Source of the DNA: Owenia fusiformis
Taxonomy: Eukaryota > Annelida > Polychaeta > Sabellida > Oweniidae
Assembly: GCA_903813345.2 (NCBI GenBank)
Contig: CAIIXF020000002.1
Location: forward strand, 5,804,001-5,868,000
Length of the DNA stretch: 64,000 bases
Reading direction: 5' to 3'
Shown: piece after piece, positions 1-15,600 of the stretch
Numbering within the stretch: position 1 is the first letter of the stretch
Layout: every line of letters begins with the position of its first letter
Notes under the pieces: model-generated
Seen by the model: only the letters and a program-made list of their open reading frames with translations
Told to the model about the DNA's origin: nothing
Database searches by the model: none
Translations under genes and position numbers: made by a program

Positions 1-350
1 CCCCCCACACTCATAGCATTTGGGATTATTCCCCTAACAATAATAGCATTTGGGATATTCCCCTCACACATAGCATTAGGGAATATTCCTCTCACACTAA
101 TGGCATCAGAGAATATTCCTCTCTCGCTCATGGTATCATGGAATATTCCCCTCACACTCATAGCATTAGGGAATATTCCCCTTACACTCATAGCATTAGG
201 GAATATTCCCCTCACACCCATAGCATTAGGGAATATTCCCCTCACAATCATAGCATTAGGGAATATTACCCTCACAATCATAGCATTAGGGAATATTACC
301 CTCACACTCAAAGCATCAGGGAATTTTCCCCTCACACTCATAACATCAGG
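1..350. repeat. 30-bp minisatellite
   Basis: About eleven copies of a unit like CATAGCATTAGGGAATATTC plus CCCTCACACT. Because the period is a multiple of three it leaves open frames with a ten-residue repeat (IALGNIPLT-like). It lies beyond the last visible WDR19 exon, presumably in the next intron. Confidence 0.9.
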
Positions 351-607
351 AAATCCAGGCATTAATGAGGACTACTTATGCAGATCCACAGGTGCATCCC
401 TCGATACAATAAAAAACTGAAGTCAAAAATTAAAGTTTGATTTTTTTTAAAGTTGACAAATATATATTTTTAAAAGATGGACACAAAATTTTTAAATCAA
501 TTTATAAAGTGGTTTGTCTTGCACTGCAGAGCCAATCTGCCATTCTCTAAGCTGATGGCAATTAATATTTCACCTTTTAATATATGATTAAAAGGAAGAA
601 AACGTAC

Positions 608-3600
608 CTTATCCAGTGGCCACTGGTCCCAGAGAATCCCCTTTGTTGTACTGGAGAACTTTGGGACATCAATTGTCTGATCATTCACCTGAATAATAAA
701 AAACTTAAAAGGGCTCTGTTTCTTTTAAAAGTACCCAAGTTTTCATATTGCCAATCCAGTTAGCAGTATGTGCCAATCGTAATGGGAGCATGCAACAATC
801 TGAGAAATTTTGAAGCTCATGCATTTACAGGAAAAAAAGGATTAAAACAAAGTCCATTGATGATGCAAATAACAGACCATTCTGATTTATCTTAATCAAT
901 GGTGAATTTAAGGATCAAAAAATGGCACTGGGTGACTGGGTCTATGTAGGCAAATGTAACTCTATATTTCATCATGTACAGTTTTAATGTAAGAGGCCAT
1001 TATAAAAAGTTATATCTAGGATTGTATCTAGGTTTATCCAGAGGGAGGGTATGACAGTGAAAGCAAAAGGCAACTGCTTCACTAAATGTTTACATATAAA
1101 ATATAAAAGTTCAGGCTATATTTTCAAATGAAACTATGAAAATGATGTCCAATAGAATTTCAATATCATCTTTATCTTAACTTTGTCTTGCCTACTAAAA
1201 TTTGCCTAGACTTATTAAAGTTGCCTCTCATACATTCCAAAACTGGTTAAAATCAAATGTTTACTTACTGGATTGTACACAAAACAGTCACTTTTATCAT
1301 CGATGAAAATAAGACGTGTCCCGCTTGGATCTGGGTAAAGTTTCCTAATCCCCACGATGTGTTTGAATTCATTCACATAGGCCCAGTCTTCTATGAGGAA
1401 GTAGTAAATGCCACCAGACTGAAAACAAGAATCAACAACATTTATTATTTATCATAACAACATAACCAGTCGCCTACTTAGAGGCAAAAGGGCCTTTGTG
1501 CATTTTTCCTGATTTAGAGAAAATGCGGAAACAAACATGAAACCCAATATGAATCAGTGCATATACCTTTTTAAGGAACAAAATAACTTTTTTATTAATC
1601 ATCTAATCACTTAGATATTAATACACTTTGGAAATATGATGTATTCTTTTCATTTCATGTAAAAATTTCTCTCAACTGCACAGAGCGCCTTCTGCCTCTA
1701 AGCAGATGCATTGTAGAAGAGTACAAAGTGTCAAGTGGAGCAGCTTGGTCTATGTAAATGAAAAGTTATCAAAAGTCCTTCGACTCATTGATATGTAAAT
1801 TACCCTCTGTAAGTGGAACACCTCCATAGTGGAACAGTTTTTTTATTGTCCCCTGACCCACTGACTTTGTGTAAAAATCTTTTTGTGGCCCAAAAAAGCG
1901 ATACTTACATCAGTGCCATAAATAAGGAATTCGGGTGTGATGTCATGACATGTGATTCTACTATCATCCTTGTCTGGGAAAAGTCTTGTGTCACGTTCAT
2001 CATTCGTAGTGTCTGACTCAATCTAAATCAAATACAAAGAATTCAGTCAATAGAGAGATTTTGCAACTGACTTATAGCATGTTTATTATTCCATTTATGG
2101 TGCAGCTCTATACATCTATTAGTGTGATATTCTTACGTATAGACAATAATTTTTGCTAAAACATGCATTACTCAATTCAAAGAAAAGCCAAAAAGTTTCA
2201 GATCAAAAGACAAACTATGAAAAAAGTTATCAAAAAATTCCTTAGTGGATAAGGGTTAACCAAAAATCCAAATACATGTGTAAATAACCTGTTCCTAAAC
2301 TTCTAAATTATTAATTTTTCTATAAATATTCATTGCAAAGCATACGTTGTAGGGATAATTTGTGTTTGAAGTTTGATATGTTCAGGAAAAACATACAAAC
2401 CTCTATATCAAAACAGATACATGTACATTAAAATAAAACAAATATATGTGCATATTGCATTGGTCAATGAAGCAAATAAATATAATTCTATGCTTTTAAA
2501 ATTTCAAATATTCACTCTTGTCACATGCTTTTTACACATATTTTTCTCTAAAATTGATTGAAGTGTCTGATTTTTTACAGTTCCATACAATTAATAGTGC
2601 AAAAGCATCATTTCTCACTGAATCATCCAATTTCTATTTTTTTTTAAAATGACCATCGTAAAACATTTTCAAGGTCACGGTAGCATACAACCTTTTCTGG
2701 TACACCCACAGTGACTTCAAAATGTGCTAAACTATAATCCGATTTCAGCTTAATTATAATAAAAATAAACAGGTAATTTAAAATTGTTAAAACTGAATTA
2801 TAATTTTTATATATACATGCAAGTTACACGTAAAATAATGAAGTGAGGATAAAATTTCAACAAAATGTGTGCCTCGGCTTTATATCAATAAATAATTTCA
2901 TCAATAGCTAAGCAACTTAACCAGAGATGTTTTGAATACTTTATGGATTAGTTCTGATAATAGGGCAGTAAGTTGATTTTTACAAAGAAAATGTGGAGGG
3001 TACCATCTCAATTGATTAAAACTAGTAAAATCTAATTACCATATGAAGATTGACTTTGCCTTCAAAATGAACGGCAGCGTAGTCAGAGTTAAGTTTTATA
3101 CTCTGCACTGTTCCCAGATATTCTCTGTCTTTCAGCTTTTCTGTCCCTAAAAAAAAAGTTGGCTGAATTTATTGATAAGACAAATATAAATATACAGTAA
3201 AATCTGTCCTAGAGAACACCTCTCTCTAGTGAACACCTGTCTCTTGTGGACACCCTTCCTCTGCACATGACTCTACTGAACCCCTACCAACACTGAACAT
3301 TTTTTGTGCAAAAGGTTTTCAATATACACAGGTTTTACTGTATAACAAAATAAGGTTGGCTAAATATAGGTCTGTTGTACATAAAGGTTGGTTGAATATA
3401 AAGATTGGCAAAATAAAAATAATTGAATTTCCTTTTTGAATTCACTGCCTATGACTCAGGATAACCCACATTGAAGAATGGTGTTATGAACAGTCACTAT
3501 AATTTGGGTAGATATCTTAAATGTAACCAGTTCAATGTTTAAATGTAGTAGAAATATCTATACATACCACTATCCCCCAGTAGATAGAACCAGCATCTGT

Positions 3601-6600
3601 TGTTCATGCCAATAGCTAAGTGGTATGGCCCTAATCCCACAAACGAAGGCTCTACATCAATACTTGTTGGCAATGGGGTCTCCTATAAAATACATGTACA
3701 TTGAATAAAGCCAAGTGGTATGGCCCTAATCCCACAAACGATGGCTCTTCATCAATACTTGTTGGCAATGGGGTCTCCTGTAAAATACATAGAATAAAGC
3801 AAGTGACATCAAACCGTTCTAGATAACAGATATTGATGTGTTCCAACTGCAGAGATTGTCCCATTTGCCTGTTCGAATGTTAGTAATCCATTCTGACAAT
3901 CATGATGTTACTATACAACAACAAATTTAGATGTCAATTTTTAACCAAGAGCACAAAGTAATGTCAGGTAAATTCTGAAATGTCATATTTAATTTTGCAA
4001 TGTACAATATTGCAATGTGTATTATCAGTAATCTGCAAGCGATTATGTATGAATATTTTGAAAATAATTGTTGGAAATTGATTTTTCAATTTTTTCCAAA
4101 CTGACCTCAGCAATACTGTCTTGTACGGTAATCTCAAGCAGAGATGTCAGATACGCAATCCTCGTTCCATATGACGCACCAAGCATAGGAAGCTTTGTTA
4201 GGTATACATGCAAACTACCACGTTGTGTTGAAATGGCCATCAGCTGGCCATCGTCAGTCCATGAGATTTTATCAAGGCCTCGCTCATCATCAAGGTTTAT
4301 GATTGCGTACATTTCTTTCAAATCGGACAGATCATGGATTTTGATACTGAAATGGAAAAGGTATATTCATGATAAGCTAACATTTTGTTCAATTTTTTTT
4401 AATTGGTTTAATATAAAAAAAAAGTTCATGAAGTATTTCCAAAGACTTTCATAACAATTATGATATTCTTTAAAGTAGAGTTTTAAAACTCTAGTGTTCG
4501 TTAACTTTGTTTTATCCATTGTTGTGACAATTGTGACAAATATTCACTTTCTTTTTTTGCCCAAGACACTACTACACTAGAAGGATATTATTATAAACAC
4601 TAGTCATCCTAACAAGGGTTAACTCAGTAAGACCTACCAGTTGTCTCCCGAGGATGCAGCTTTGTTGAGGGCATGTGAGATTGCAATACTTGTGAGGCTG
4701 TCCTTGTGATTCCTTGCTTGAAACAACTCCTACAAACAATATAAATAAGTTATAAAAATACTTGATAGCTGATACAAATAGCAGGAGTCTCATTAGACAT
4801 TCTGTCAACAGGCAAAATGAATTAGCAACAGTGCTATAACTCCTCAAAACACGAAACAACAGGCAATTTAGGAAAAAAAAACTTACCTATTTAAATTGCC
4901 TATTGTTCATGTACTTATGTAGTATTAATATAAAAAACAGGTAAAATTTTTGAAAACATTAGGCAAAATTATTGGAAATCATAATCACAGGCATCGGAAC
5001 AGATAGTAGAACTGACCAAAATTAAAATTCACCCCCCCCTCCCACACACAGTCTGTCTACACAGAGACTGGGGAGGGGTTGATTTTAGAATTAATGAAAT
5101 GAAAATTCACACCTCCTCTTACAATCTGTGTACACATAGTGGGGGGGTGGATTTTATGACTGACGGAATTGAAAATCCCCTTCCCCCTACAATCTGTGAG
5201 CAAAGAGAGTAGGGGTAGGACTTTCATTTTGGTCAATTCTAGTACATATATCTGTTCTGGTGCCTGTGATTATAATCTTAACATTCAAACAGTTTCAACA
5301 TTCCTCGAACAGGCAATTATTGTGGAAAAATAAGAGGAAGTTCCCTGTTGATTGCTGTTAATGTACTTACATACTCTACCAGGTGCTGTTTTCCAACTCC
5401 ACATATCTCAAATAACAAATTGGTCATTGAATAGCTATGATATAATGAGGTAAAATGGCCAACTAAACAACATTAACATCCTACCTTGTGCAGTTTCTAA
5501 CTTTTTCACTAAAATCTCAATATACTACAAGTCTACCCATGCACATAATGCCTTCCTTTTCCATTGTATTTTTTAATTTTAGAACAATTACTCACAGAAT
5601 ATGAGTCAACGAACATATAAACGTGAAGGTGCAATATTTTAGAAACAACATTCTCGATCATTTTTTTTCATTCATTCAATCATACAACTTAGATTTCCAC
5701 TCAAAATTTAGCCTACTTTTCCTATAGTTTGAGTTTGTTCCATTTAAAGCTGCTTCTGTTTAGAGATAATCCTGTGATAAAGCCTAAACCAATTAGAATA
5801 CTCAGGGCCATAGCCAGGGGAATTCCCCCATTTTGAACGAATTCCCCACCCCTGTCCCCATGCCAAAAATTCTTTCAAAATTATGCACTTTTTCACCATT
5901 CGTAGCAATTTTCAAGTGATTTTGACCACTTCTGGGGCAAAGTTGTCAAAACTGAACCCCCTTGGAATTTTTAAAAAAGTGGACCCCCCTTGGCAAAAGC
6001 AGGCTAATACTGAGACTTTACTCACCTGCCCTATTTCTTTCATGTGTGTTGATATGACAACAAAATAACCATGAGAGAAACCAATCATGATGTAGCCGTC
6101 TCCATACCTAAAATATTTTCAAAAGTAAACATTAGACCTTAGCACACGTCCTTGAGTGAAGTTTGGAAACCAAATACAATTTTATCCAAAACTTTTCCAT
6201 TAATTTCAAACTTTACTTTTAGATGTTTTGGATATATTCACAATTATGCATTTGAAAATGCATTTAGAACAATGAAGTGCAATCTGATTGGTTGTTTCAT
6301 CCTGAATCAAGGAACACAGAAATTGAAGCCAAAAATGAATTCAAGATTAACCCGAACTTATTTTTGATTTGTTATAATAATGATCTTCTTTTGTGTATAA
6401 AATGTATCTAATTCTGATAAACGATTCCTCATAATCTTAAATAATATAAACTGGTATTTACCATTTGTAAGCTATGATGTTGCCATATCTTGCCTGGAAA
6501 GCTAACTCTATTGGATTCTCTGGATCATTCATGTTATACAGAAACAGTGTCTTCTTTCCTATCACCACACTCACCTGGAAGAGATATAAAAATGCATCTT

Positions 6601-9600
6601 TGTTATATACTATGAAACCTGTAAAGTGGCATACCTTTAGAAATGGAACACCTCTGTTATGCCATGGTCCCATTTGCTCCAATTTTCAGTACCAGCGCCT
6701 GGCCGATGAGTGTTTTGTTAAAAATTGAATTCTAATTTGAAGAAAATACTCATCGGCCGGGCGCCGGTGCTGAAATTGGAGCAAATGTGACCACTGCATT
6801 AGTGGAACACTTTTCAGTTGCAATACAAACTGACAACCACTATAAGTGGAACACTTCCAATGTGGAACAATTTTTAGAGGTACCACAGGTGTTCCACTTA
6901 GACAGGTTTTATTGTATAGTAAAACCTATGTGATCTGATTACCCCTTGGACAAGCTAAAAGTGTTCAGATTGACAGGTGTTCTTGTTTCAAGAATTGTAT
7001 GGAATATTAATAAAAAGGGACTAAAAATCAGATTGAGAGGTGTTTCAAGTAGAGAAAGATTCAGATAGATCTATCCTGTGATTTTGAACAGTATCGAGAG
7101 AACATAAAATTCCATATATCCTCTTTTTACACAAAAACTTGCTTGTGGCACTTTTCAAAATAACTGACAAATCTAGTCTATGCTGACAATAAGACAACAT
7201 CGTAAGTTAATAAAATTATGGCTATAGTGTACTATATTTCTGAGCTATATACTATTGACTTTAAATATTATATTACTGTGTTTTCTCCAATATTGCTCCT
7301 TTCATCGCCCTTCATCTCTGAGAATTGTATATCGGCAGGCTCTGCCCTCAGGGATGTCTGACGTATCGTATCCCCCTCTGAGTTACTGATTGTTATGGTC
7401 CTGTCATCACTTCCAAGGGCTAGGAGGTTTTGCTGACTCCAGGCTCCGCATGTTATCTTCTTTGTATGCTTGCCAAGTATTGGTACTTTCCTTTTAAAGA
7501 ATATTTCAACATTTAATCTAGCTTTGGTACTTTCCCTTAAAAGAATATTGCATTGTTAGTTTCATTAAAAAGAATATTGTAATGTTTAATCAAGCATTAG
7601 TACTTTACTCCAAATCAATATTGTAATACAAGTGCATATATATACAATATACAGTGTATATATTATACATATAAGCATTGGTAAATAATTCCTCAAAACC
7701 AATATTGTAATACTTTTCCAAGATTGAAAGGATATTTCGCCATTTTGTGTGTGTTTGCCCAGTATTATTTACTTTGCTAAAAATGTTTTTCACTTATTTT
7801 TAAGTGCCTAATGGACTGGTTACAATTTCTCGATGATTTCCCCAGCACAAACATGTCAACGTGAAAATCCATTTAAACACCCAAATTAGCATATTTTGAC
7901 CAACTTTTGTCAGTATTCGTAAACATTTTGAAAAAAACCTGTTGAGAAGAATGCTGCTTCATTTTAATAATTACATATTTCTAACATATTTTTACCTTAT
8001 ACAAAAATATTACCTCGAAGTTTGGTGATTGTATATTAGCAAGTTTCCCTTTGATGTTCCTATAGCTAATTGGGGACCTGTCTTCGACCACAGCAATAGA
8101 GAAAGTGAATCCCTGAAAGAATAAAGATTTCACTCAAATTCTTTATAGACACATGTAGTACAGTAAATCCTGCCTAATCGGAACACTACAAGGAGCAGTC
8201 AAGGTGTTCCCATTTCAAGATTTATTTATAAAGAACGTGTTTACATTAAAAGAAATTCAAATTAGAGAGGTATTCAAATATTCATGTTTTACTGCACTGA
8301 GTTCAAAAACCAACAATCAATCAAGGACAAGGAGTGTCAGAAAAATACCCAATTATAAGAATTTACAATAAAACAGTTAGCAATAATAATACCTATTGTG
8401 TGTACAACAGTACATTATGTATGTACGATACTAGTAATAATATGTTACCTTAGACCACTATCAAGTTGAGATGTTTTATGGGTGTTGGCATCCCAGAGGA
8501 ATATTACGCCAGATTTGTCATTAATGATCGCAAGAGTATCGCCATCTTTATCCCATCCAATACCTGTGCACATCCTGAAATAAAACAAGGTCAAAATGAC
8601 ACAATCTGAAATGGTAGTGTAGTTAAGTGTAGGATTGGATATACTAAATTTTGAACAGTGAAAGGTTGTCATAGCTCCGCATCCCCATATGATATCCAAA
8701 CTTTTTGCCTCGTTGATGGAATTTGCCTTGCTGAGAGAAAAAGTTTGCCTCACTGTACCCCCTTAAAGGTGCAACAATTAGTGCAGAGGGGCCATTCAAC
8801 GATCATGGACCAGTGTCAAAATATATTTAAGTTTGGATATTTCATCAAGACTAACATCTATTTTTATTATCCACAAAAAAAACCACTAGATAAACATTAT
8901 TTCAGCATATATTCCTCTTAAAACATGGTGGATCTTAAAAATATAAAAGCGGATTTCCCCTTTTTGAAGCTTTGAACTGAATTTACACTTCTTAATGCTG
9001 AAATTGATAGTTTAAAATTTTCCTATTTTCTCTCTACAGGCCTTGTTGCCCCTTTAAGATATCCTAGCTACGGCAAAGGTGGCTACAGCAATTTATCACA
9101 ACATGTTTGTGGTGACAAATTGAAGCAAGAGATAGATTCCATTTAAGCATTCTAAAGTTATGAAATCATGAGTCTCTAGTTTCTTTTTTATGAATTCATG
9201 ATTTCCAAAGCTACAATGATGGATTAGGGTTTTTTGAAGTGAAGAATGATGAAATGCAATTAATTATTGATTAAAAATGTCTGTTATATATAGTTATATA
9301 TAAATAGGATTTTTCTCACATTGCACAGAAAATGTGTAAAATTAGATGATTGTGTACAAAAAGTTAATGAAATGTGTGTGAAATAGACATTGGTCATAAA
9401 CAATGGGCTTACCCAGGCAGACTTATTTCATCCTTCAATTCACCATGTCTATCTTGGATCCTAACCATGTGATCAAACCTGTTAAAAGAAGCATTACTGC
9501 AATTAAGTATCTTGATCTATGCTAAACAAATAATTTTTTCTCATAATGAATATTTACATGTATTTAAATAAATTAGATGATTTTGTCCGTATATATTTTT

Positions 9601-12600
9601 TAAAATACCAAAGCAGTGATCTTCCAAGCATTAATGCAAGTGGGCGCACGACCGAACCGAGATTTTAAAATCAGGCTTGCACCCACCTGAAAATCTATTA
9701 TTACCACCTTGCAGGGCCTGTTCTAGGGGTTTTAGTACTAGTTGAGAAGGCATTGAAATTGCTATATTGACGTGAGCAATATTGTGTCGGGCGTTAATGA
9801 CTTAAGTCGGGCAATAATGACATTATCCGCCTGGCTATGTTTCCCGGGAAAAGTGATATCGTTCAGTGCGTAAGATTTTTTAACGGTGGTAATAATAGTA
9901 ATAACGTCATTTCTGTGGGCAAAATAGTGAAATATTGGACCTTGGGCCCAAATATTTCACTATATTGCCCTTTGAAATGACTTTATTGTACTATTAGCAC
10001 CTACATGAAAATGAAAATAATGAAAAATGAGCATAATTTTGACCTTTTTTTGACCAAATTGTTATAATGAGAATTTTGCACCCCCTTTCGAGAAAAAATC
10101 CTGTGGAAAACACTACAAAGGTACCAAAGTTGTTCCACAAATGCAGGTTTTACTGTATGTGGATTGATATAAATCCACACAACAAAATTATAATAAAAAG
10201 TTGTTTTTCAATTTGTATCACCAATTTTGATGGAAGGAATGCATATCGGGACCCTGTGTGGCTTACTGTATCATATGAACCAAAAATCATAAGTAATATA
10301 GATAGCAACTTTGGGAACCTTCTTTATTGTTCCTTTAAATGTAAGATATACCTACCCTGTGGTTGCTAAGTAGTTGCCAAGAGTCTTTTGCCAACTATAG
10401 TAGATTCCACCCTGGCCATGAATCTTTTCTGATAAACTAAATACACGCTGAAAAAAAAGTATAAGCGATGACAGCACCATCTTTCATCAGTCCATATCAG
10501 TATGGTGACTAATATGTCATTGCAATGACATCAGAGAGTCAATAAAAGATGTATATATGGGGTTACATCCTATATGGGACTCACTTCAACATTCAGGTTA
10601 TTTTGACCATGACCAATAATTCACAATTCCAGGATTGGCCATCTTGGATTAAGATCTCACCCATTGGACAAATGGATTTATTTTCTAACATTATCAAAAA
10701 AGTATTAATGTATCAAAGTATTAATATATGACAAAGTATTAAAGTATCAAAGTATTAATGTATCAAATTATTAATGTATGACAAAGTGTTAATGTATCAA
10801 ATTATTAATGTATGACAAAGTATTAATGTATCAAAGTATTAATATATGACAAAGTATTAATGTATCAAAGTATTAATGTATGACAAAGTATTAATGTATC
10901 AAAGTATTAATGTATGACAAAGTATTAATTTATCAAAGTATTAATGTATGACAAAGTATTAATGTATCAAATTATTAATGTATGACAAAGTATTAATGTA
11001 TCAAATTATTAATGTATGACAAAGTGTTAATGTATCAAATTATTAATGTATGACAAAGAATTAATGTATCAAAGTATTAATGTATGACAAAGTATTAATG
11101 TATCAAAGTATTAATGTATGACAAAGTATTAATGTATGACAAAGTATCAATGAAGTTTCGAAGCATTTCACCTAGTCTTTATATGAATAAATAAATCATT
11201 TAGAAAATTCTTTCAGATACATGTATCCCTAAAGCCTTATAAAAATACATCTTTGCTAAATATGCCTTGCAACCCTTCATCAAAGATCTACCAAGGAGGA
11301 TTAGCAGCCATTATTCAAAATTGATACTTTGTTGCCCCTAGTCGAACAATTTAGCAAAAAATTCTATAAAATTCTCTTAAGACCAAGTAATATTATGTGA
11401 ATATTCAAGTTTCATTGGTAGTTGTACTCTTCAAAATATAAGTAATATTGTAACCAAATTGGTCCACACAGAGTATCGAGTTTGAATAATGGCTTTCAAT
11501 CCCCCTTGAGATCACTTTTCACAATATTGATTTTCATCTGCAAACTTATCTTTGGGACTCAGTGTTGACAGAAGTGGAAAATGAATGAGTTTTTGGTTTA
11601 AAGACAGAATCAGATATTATAGAGACAATTTGTTGTTTTGGAAAACCAAAATCAAAAATTAATATCAAAACACAAGAACTTGAATCAAGGAGGATTGGCT
11701 CCCAGAGTGCAACATCGAAATTCTATCCCATATATGCACAGATCCGGAGCCAGATCCAGCCCCTATTGGTAGTAGACTCAGCCAAAAAAGACATTGATTG
11801 ATCAATATTTACCCTGTAATCTCTTCTTTATGTATTAGTTTGAATGGTTGCATGATTTTCCCGGGAGATAATGGAGGGCTTCGGTAATTTCCGGCAGTGT
11901 CGGATGTTGTTTGTCTCTCATATTACGTCACATTGCAACAAACAGCCAATGAAAGTAAAGAATTGCGTAGCCTAACAAACCATTGTTATTGTTTTTACGG
12001 GAGTTAAAAGAAACGTCATTGGACTTCTTGGTAATCTCTGATGTGACGTCATCCGGAGTGGTGTCACATTCTCAGAAAAGGCATTTGACTTCGAGAATAA
12101 TCATTTGAACAACGGAGATAGCCGAAGCGCTCCATTAAATATACGCGCGCTTATTTTATGCTTTTATTAACAGACGCTTTCTTGGATGTGTGGCTTAGTG
12201 ATTGGATTTGAAGCTAACAACAGTACGCGAGGTTTGAGGTATGACATGTGATATTTATTGAAAAACTGATTCCAAAATCAAGGAAAAATAAATTTTCCGA
12301 AAATCGCGTGTCTTGTTCTTGAGTATATTTATTGAGTCTAGACACAGAGGAGGTAATCTGGCAGATGTCCGTGCATATATGGAGATATCGTGTTACAGAA
12401 TTTGAATTCCAACAGCCGCCATTTTGTTCACTTCAACATTTGAATCGTGAATTGTGGTCTTATTTCCTAACAAAAAATTCCAAAACTCACAAGAAATGAT
12501 CGAGATATTGGTTCGAATCATTTGAACTGTTTATTTTGAATTTATAATCGGTTGTAATTTCAGAAAATAACGAAATTTCGGCGTTTTCATTGTTGGAAAA

Positions 12601-15600
12601 ATCGACTTTGATTCTGGGAGCCAATCCTCCTTGAACTTGAATGAAGAAGAATTTCAAGAAGATCAAGAAATCGGAAAATCGAAAATTTACATTGGGCCAT
12701 TCCATTTAAAAAATGTACGTGGGGTATGGATGCAAAATTCTGGGGGGGGGGGTGTTGACTGAAAAATTCTGGGGGGGGGGGGGGGGGTAGGAGACCAAAA
12801 AATTCTGGGGGGGGGGGGGGTGTTGACCGAAAAATTCTGGGGGGGGGTAGTATTTATAAGTCAGTCTGTTATGATGTACTACTTTCCTGTTGAAATTGCA
12901 GTGAAATTTTTTGCACAAAATTATCATTTGGAGGAACCATTTCTTCAATAAAATAAACATTACAAAATTTCAAGTAAATAGTAAGGTACAATTAAATGCA
13001 ATAAAAAGTAACACAGCATATTGTCAAGTGGAAATAAAGCTAGTTGAAGTAACAAATGTGCAAACTAATTTTACCCAATCGGCCATTTTGAATAGCACTT
13101 CCTATGTAAACAAATATTTAAAATTACCACACTTTAAGTGCCTTATAGTCTGAATATAATTCAGACTAAATAGGATATAGTCTAGGGGGGGGGGGGGGGG
13201 GAGACCGAAAAAATTCTGGGGGGGGGGGGGTATTGACCATGGAATATTCTGGGGGGGGGGGTATTTGCAAAGGCATTATGAAGGGGGGGTTAATAATAGG
13301 GGGGTGGTGGTGGTAGTCTGTGGGGGAGTATTCTATAGGGGTATAAGGGTGGAGTGTCTTTCAGTCTTTTAAAAGGAGGTAATAAGTCAGTTAATGTACA
13401 TGTATTTCTTGAGTATTTTGTGTATGGACTTGTCTGACACCAAATCTCGGTCATGTTTATTTTTTCGAAATTTAATCCCAGCCAACAGAACAAAGTATGC
13501 TACAGCTAGCTGTATACAGGTTTTTCTGACTTTCATCAATGTATTTGTGATCCTATATAATGCTTAATGCTAAGATAAGGAAAACTTTGTTATGCTCTTG
13601 TTAAGGGTATAACTTTCTCTACAGTGTCATGGCTTTCATAGAACTCCTCTTCATTTCTGGAACAGTAAAACATGATTTCCCCAAAAACATGAAGAATCAT
13701 TAAAATTAACAAATATGACATTTTTCTCTGAAACAGTTACTGCATATTATTTAAACATTTTTAAATTCAGACAATGAGAATTAGAATATCTTCATTCTCA
13801 AGTGAGATTAGTACATTTTCTAATTTATATCATACATCCTATATACTGGGGATCCACTTGATTACACTGGTTAGCGAAAAGGTTTGTTGGAACGTCGAAG
13901 GCACGATTTTTCTTTTTCCTTATTTCACGCTTTGTAGGCAGATTCCCCACGACATTCTTTCTCACAAATGTGTATCAGTATCATATGTTTTTGAAAATGT
14001 ACATGTTTGCGAAAAAATAGCTCAGAGGACAACAGAATCGTTACCCTTTGCATTTGTTTGACTTCACTTCTTAAAAGAGAGCTTCGTCTTCACTCTTTCA
14101 AACTAAAATAAACCTGTAAACTCACCGCGCCAATCAGTGTTCGTTGGCCAAATTTGACCGATGTTCTATATATGGTCATTCCTTCTGACGTCATCGTTGA
14201 GCCCGGCATTGTGTAATTTATGTTGAAGAAATAATAAATAATGAAAAAATATTGTAGTTACCAATGGAAACATTACATTTTAATTTTGATTGTGTGAAGT
14301 GAACAATGGTAGCGAGTTCAACTAACTAATTATGAAATATTCAGTTTTTATTTTTGCTTTTCATAATCATTTAGTCTGTTGAGAAAGTACACAGGTCATC
14401 TGAATATATCAGGATAAATATTACAACCTCAATATAACAAATTAGTGAACTTGTCTAGAGATCAGGATACATTACACTAATAGGCATATGACCTTACTCT
14501 GAATTGAGAGCTACAAGCAGTACACTAGATCCAAACAAAAAACAGTGTATGTGACAGTGACCTACATGTAAACTGCAATGTTGGAACCAATATATAGGTT
14601 CCAATCTGGCAATTACTTCCTTATTCTTTAGACTTTTAGACAATTTGGTCAAATTATGCAACATGTGTAGCCTTCAAATATAACTTTATTCAAGTAGATG
14701 AGAGTATCTAGAACACTTTTGTTATAAGTTCATAGTATTATTTTCTGTCATGTCTGTTCCACATTTTGGGCATCTAATTTCAGTCATAAACTATGTGGTC
14801 ACTTGCTTCACATATTGAACTTTTCATGTGTTTTTGAAAATATAGGACAGTAGTTTGAAAAGTAAACCACTGAATATTCTAGTTATTCATACATTCTAAA
14901 GAATTGTGAACCGTTAATAGGTACACTAATTTCTGGTAGTCAAAATTACTTCACTCATTTTGTCTACATTATTAAGGAAGGTTACTTCAAACTACCAGCA
15001 ATATTTTCAGACTAATTCAATCAGATTGTATCTTTGATAATATATACATACACTTTTTGTGCTAACTAGTATGTGAAAATATACTGTTGAGACTAGATGT
15101 CATCAAAACCACCATAGCTAAGGCAAAAAAAGTTGACCTAGAAATATCCTGTTACAGTAATATAAGCAATAATTCATTCTGAGCGTATGACTTACTGACA
15201 TTCTGTTAAAGGCACGTGTATATGGAAATATTTTGAAAATTTCTGGTACAAAATATAGTATGAAGGCATGTGTTTTATTTCTTTGTTTTTTTTCAGGAAA
15301 TTATCTTTGCATTGCCTTCTTTAAGTAACTGAGTAAGCCTGGTAATTATCTTGTGCCAAGAAAATCTCAGGTTATGCAGACCGAATCCAAAGAACATTAT
15401 GTTATTTATCAAAAGACATAAAAGTCGGTGCTAGCTATGTACATATTTCTTACTTCAATTTAATCTAAAGACCAGCCTAAGTGTTCTCTCAAAGCCCAAA
15501 AGTTGCGGCTGTCTCAAATCGCAGACTTTTTAAATCGACCAGTATTTCAAAAGACAGCTGTAGCTTTGAGAGAATATTCAAGCTAGTGTATAGAATCAAT

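Noticed and set aside
100-420. 106-codon plus-strand frame with a ten-residue repeat
   Set aside because: It is the translation of a 30-bp minisatellite; all three frames stay open because the period is a multiple of three.
1257-1457. 66-codon plus-strand frame
   Set aside because: Antisense shadow of the WDR19 exon 1418-1269, whose minus-strand reading matches the family.
3652-3864. 70-codon minus-strand frame as a separate small gene
   Set aside because: It is the duplicated WDR19 exon piece plus intron DNA, described as a pseudo-exon.
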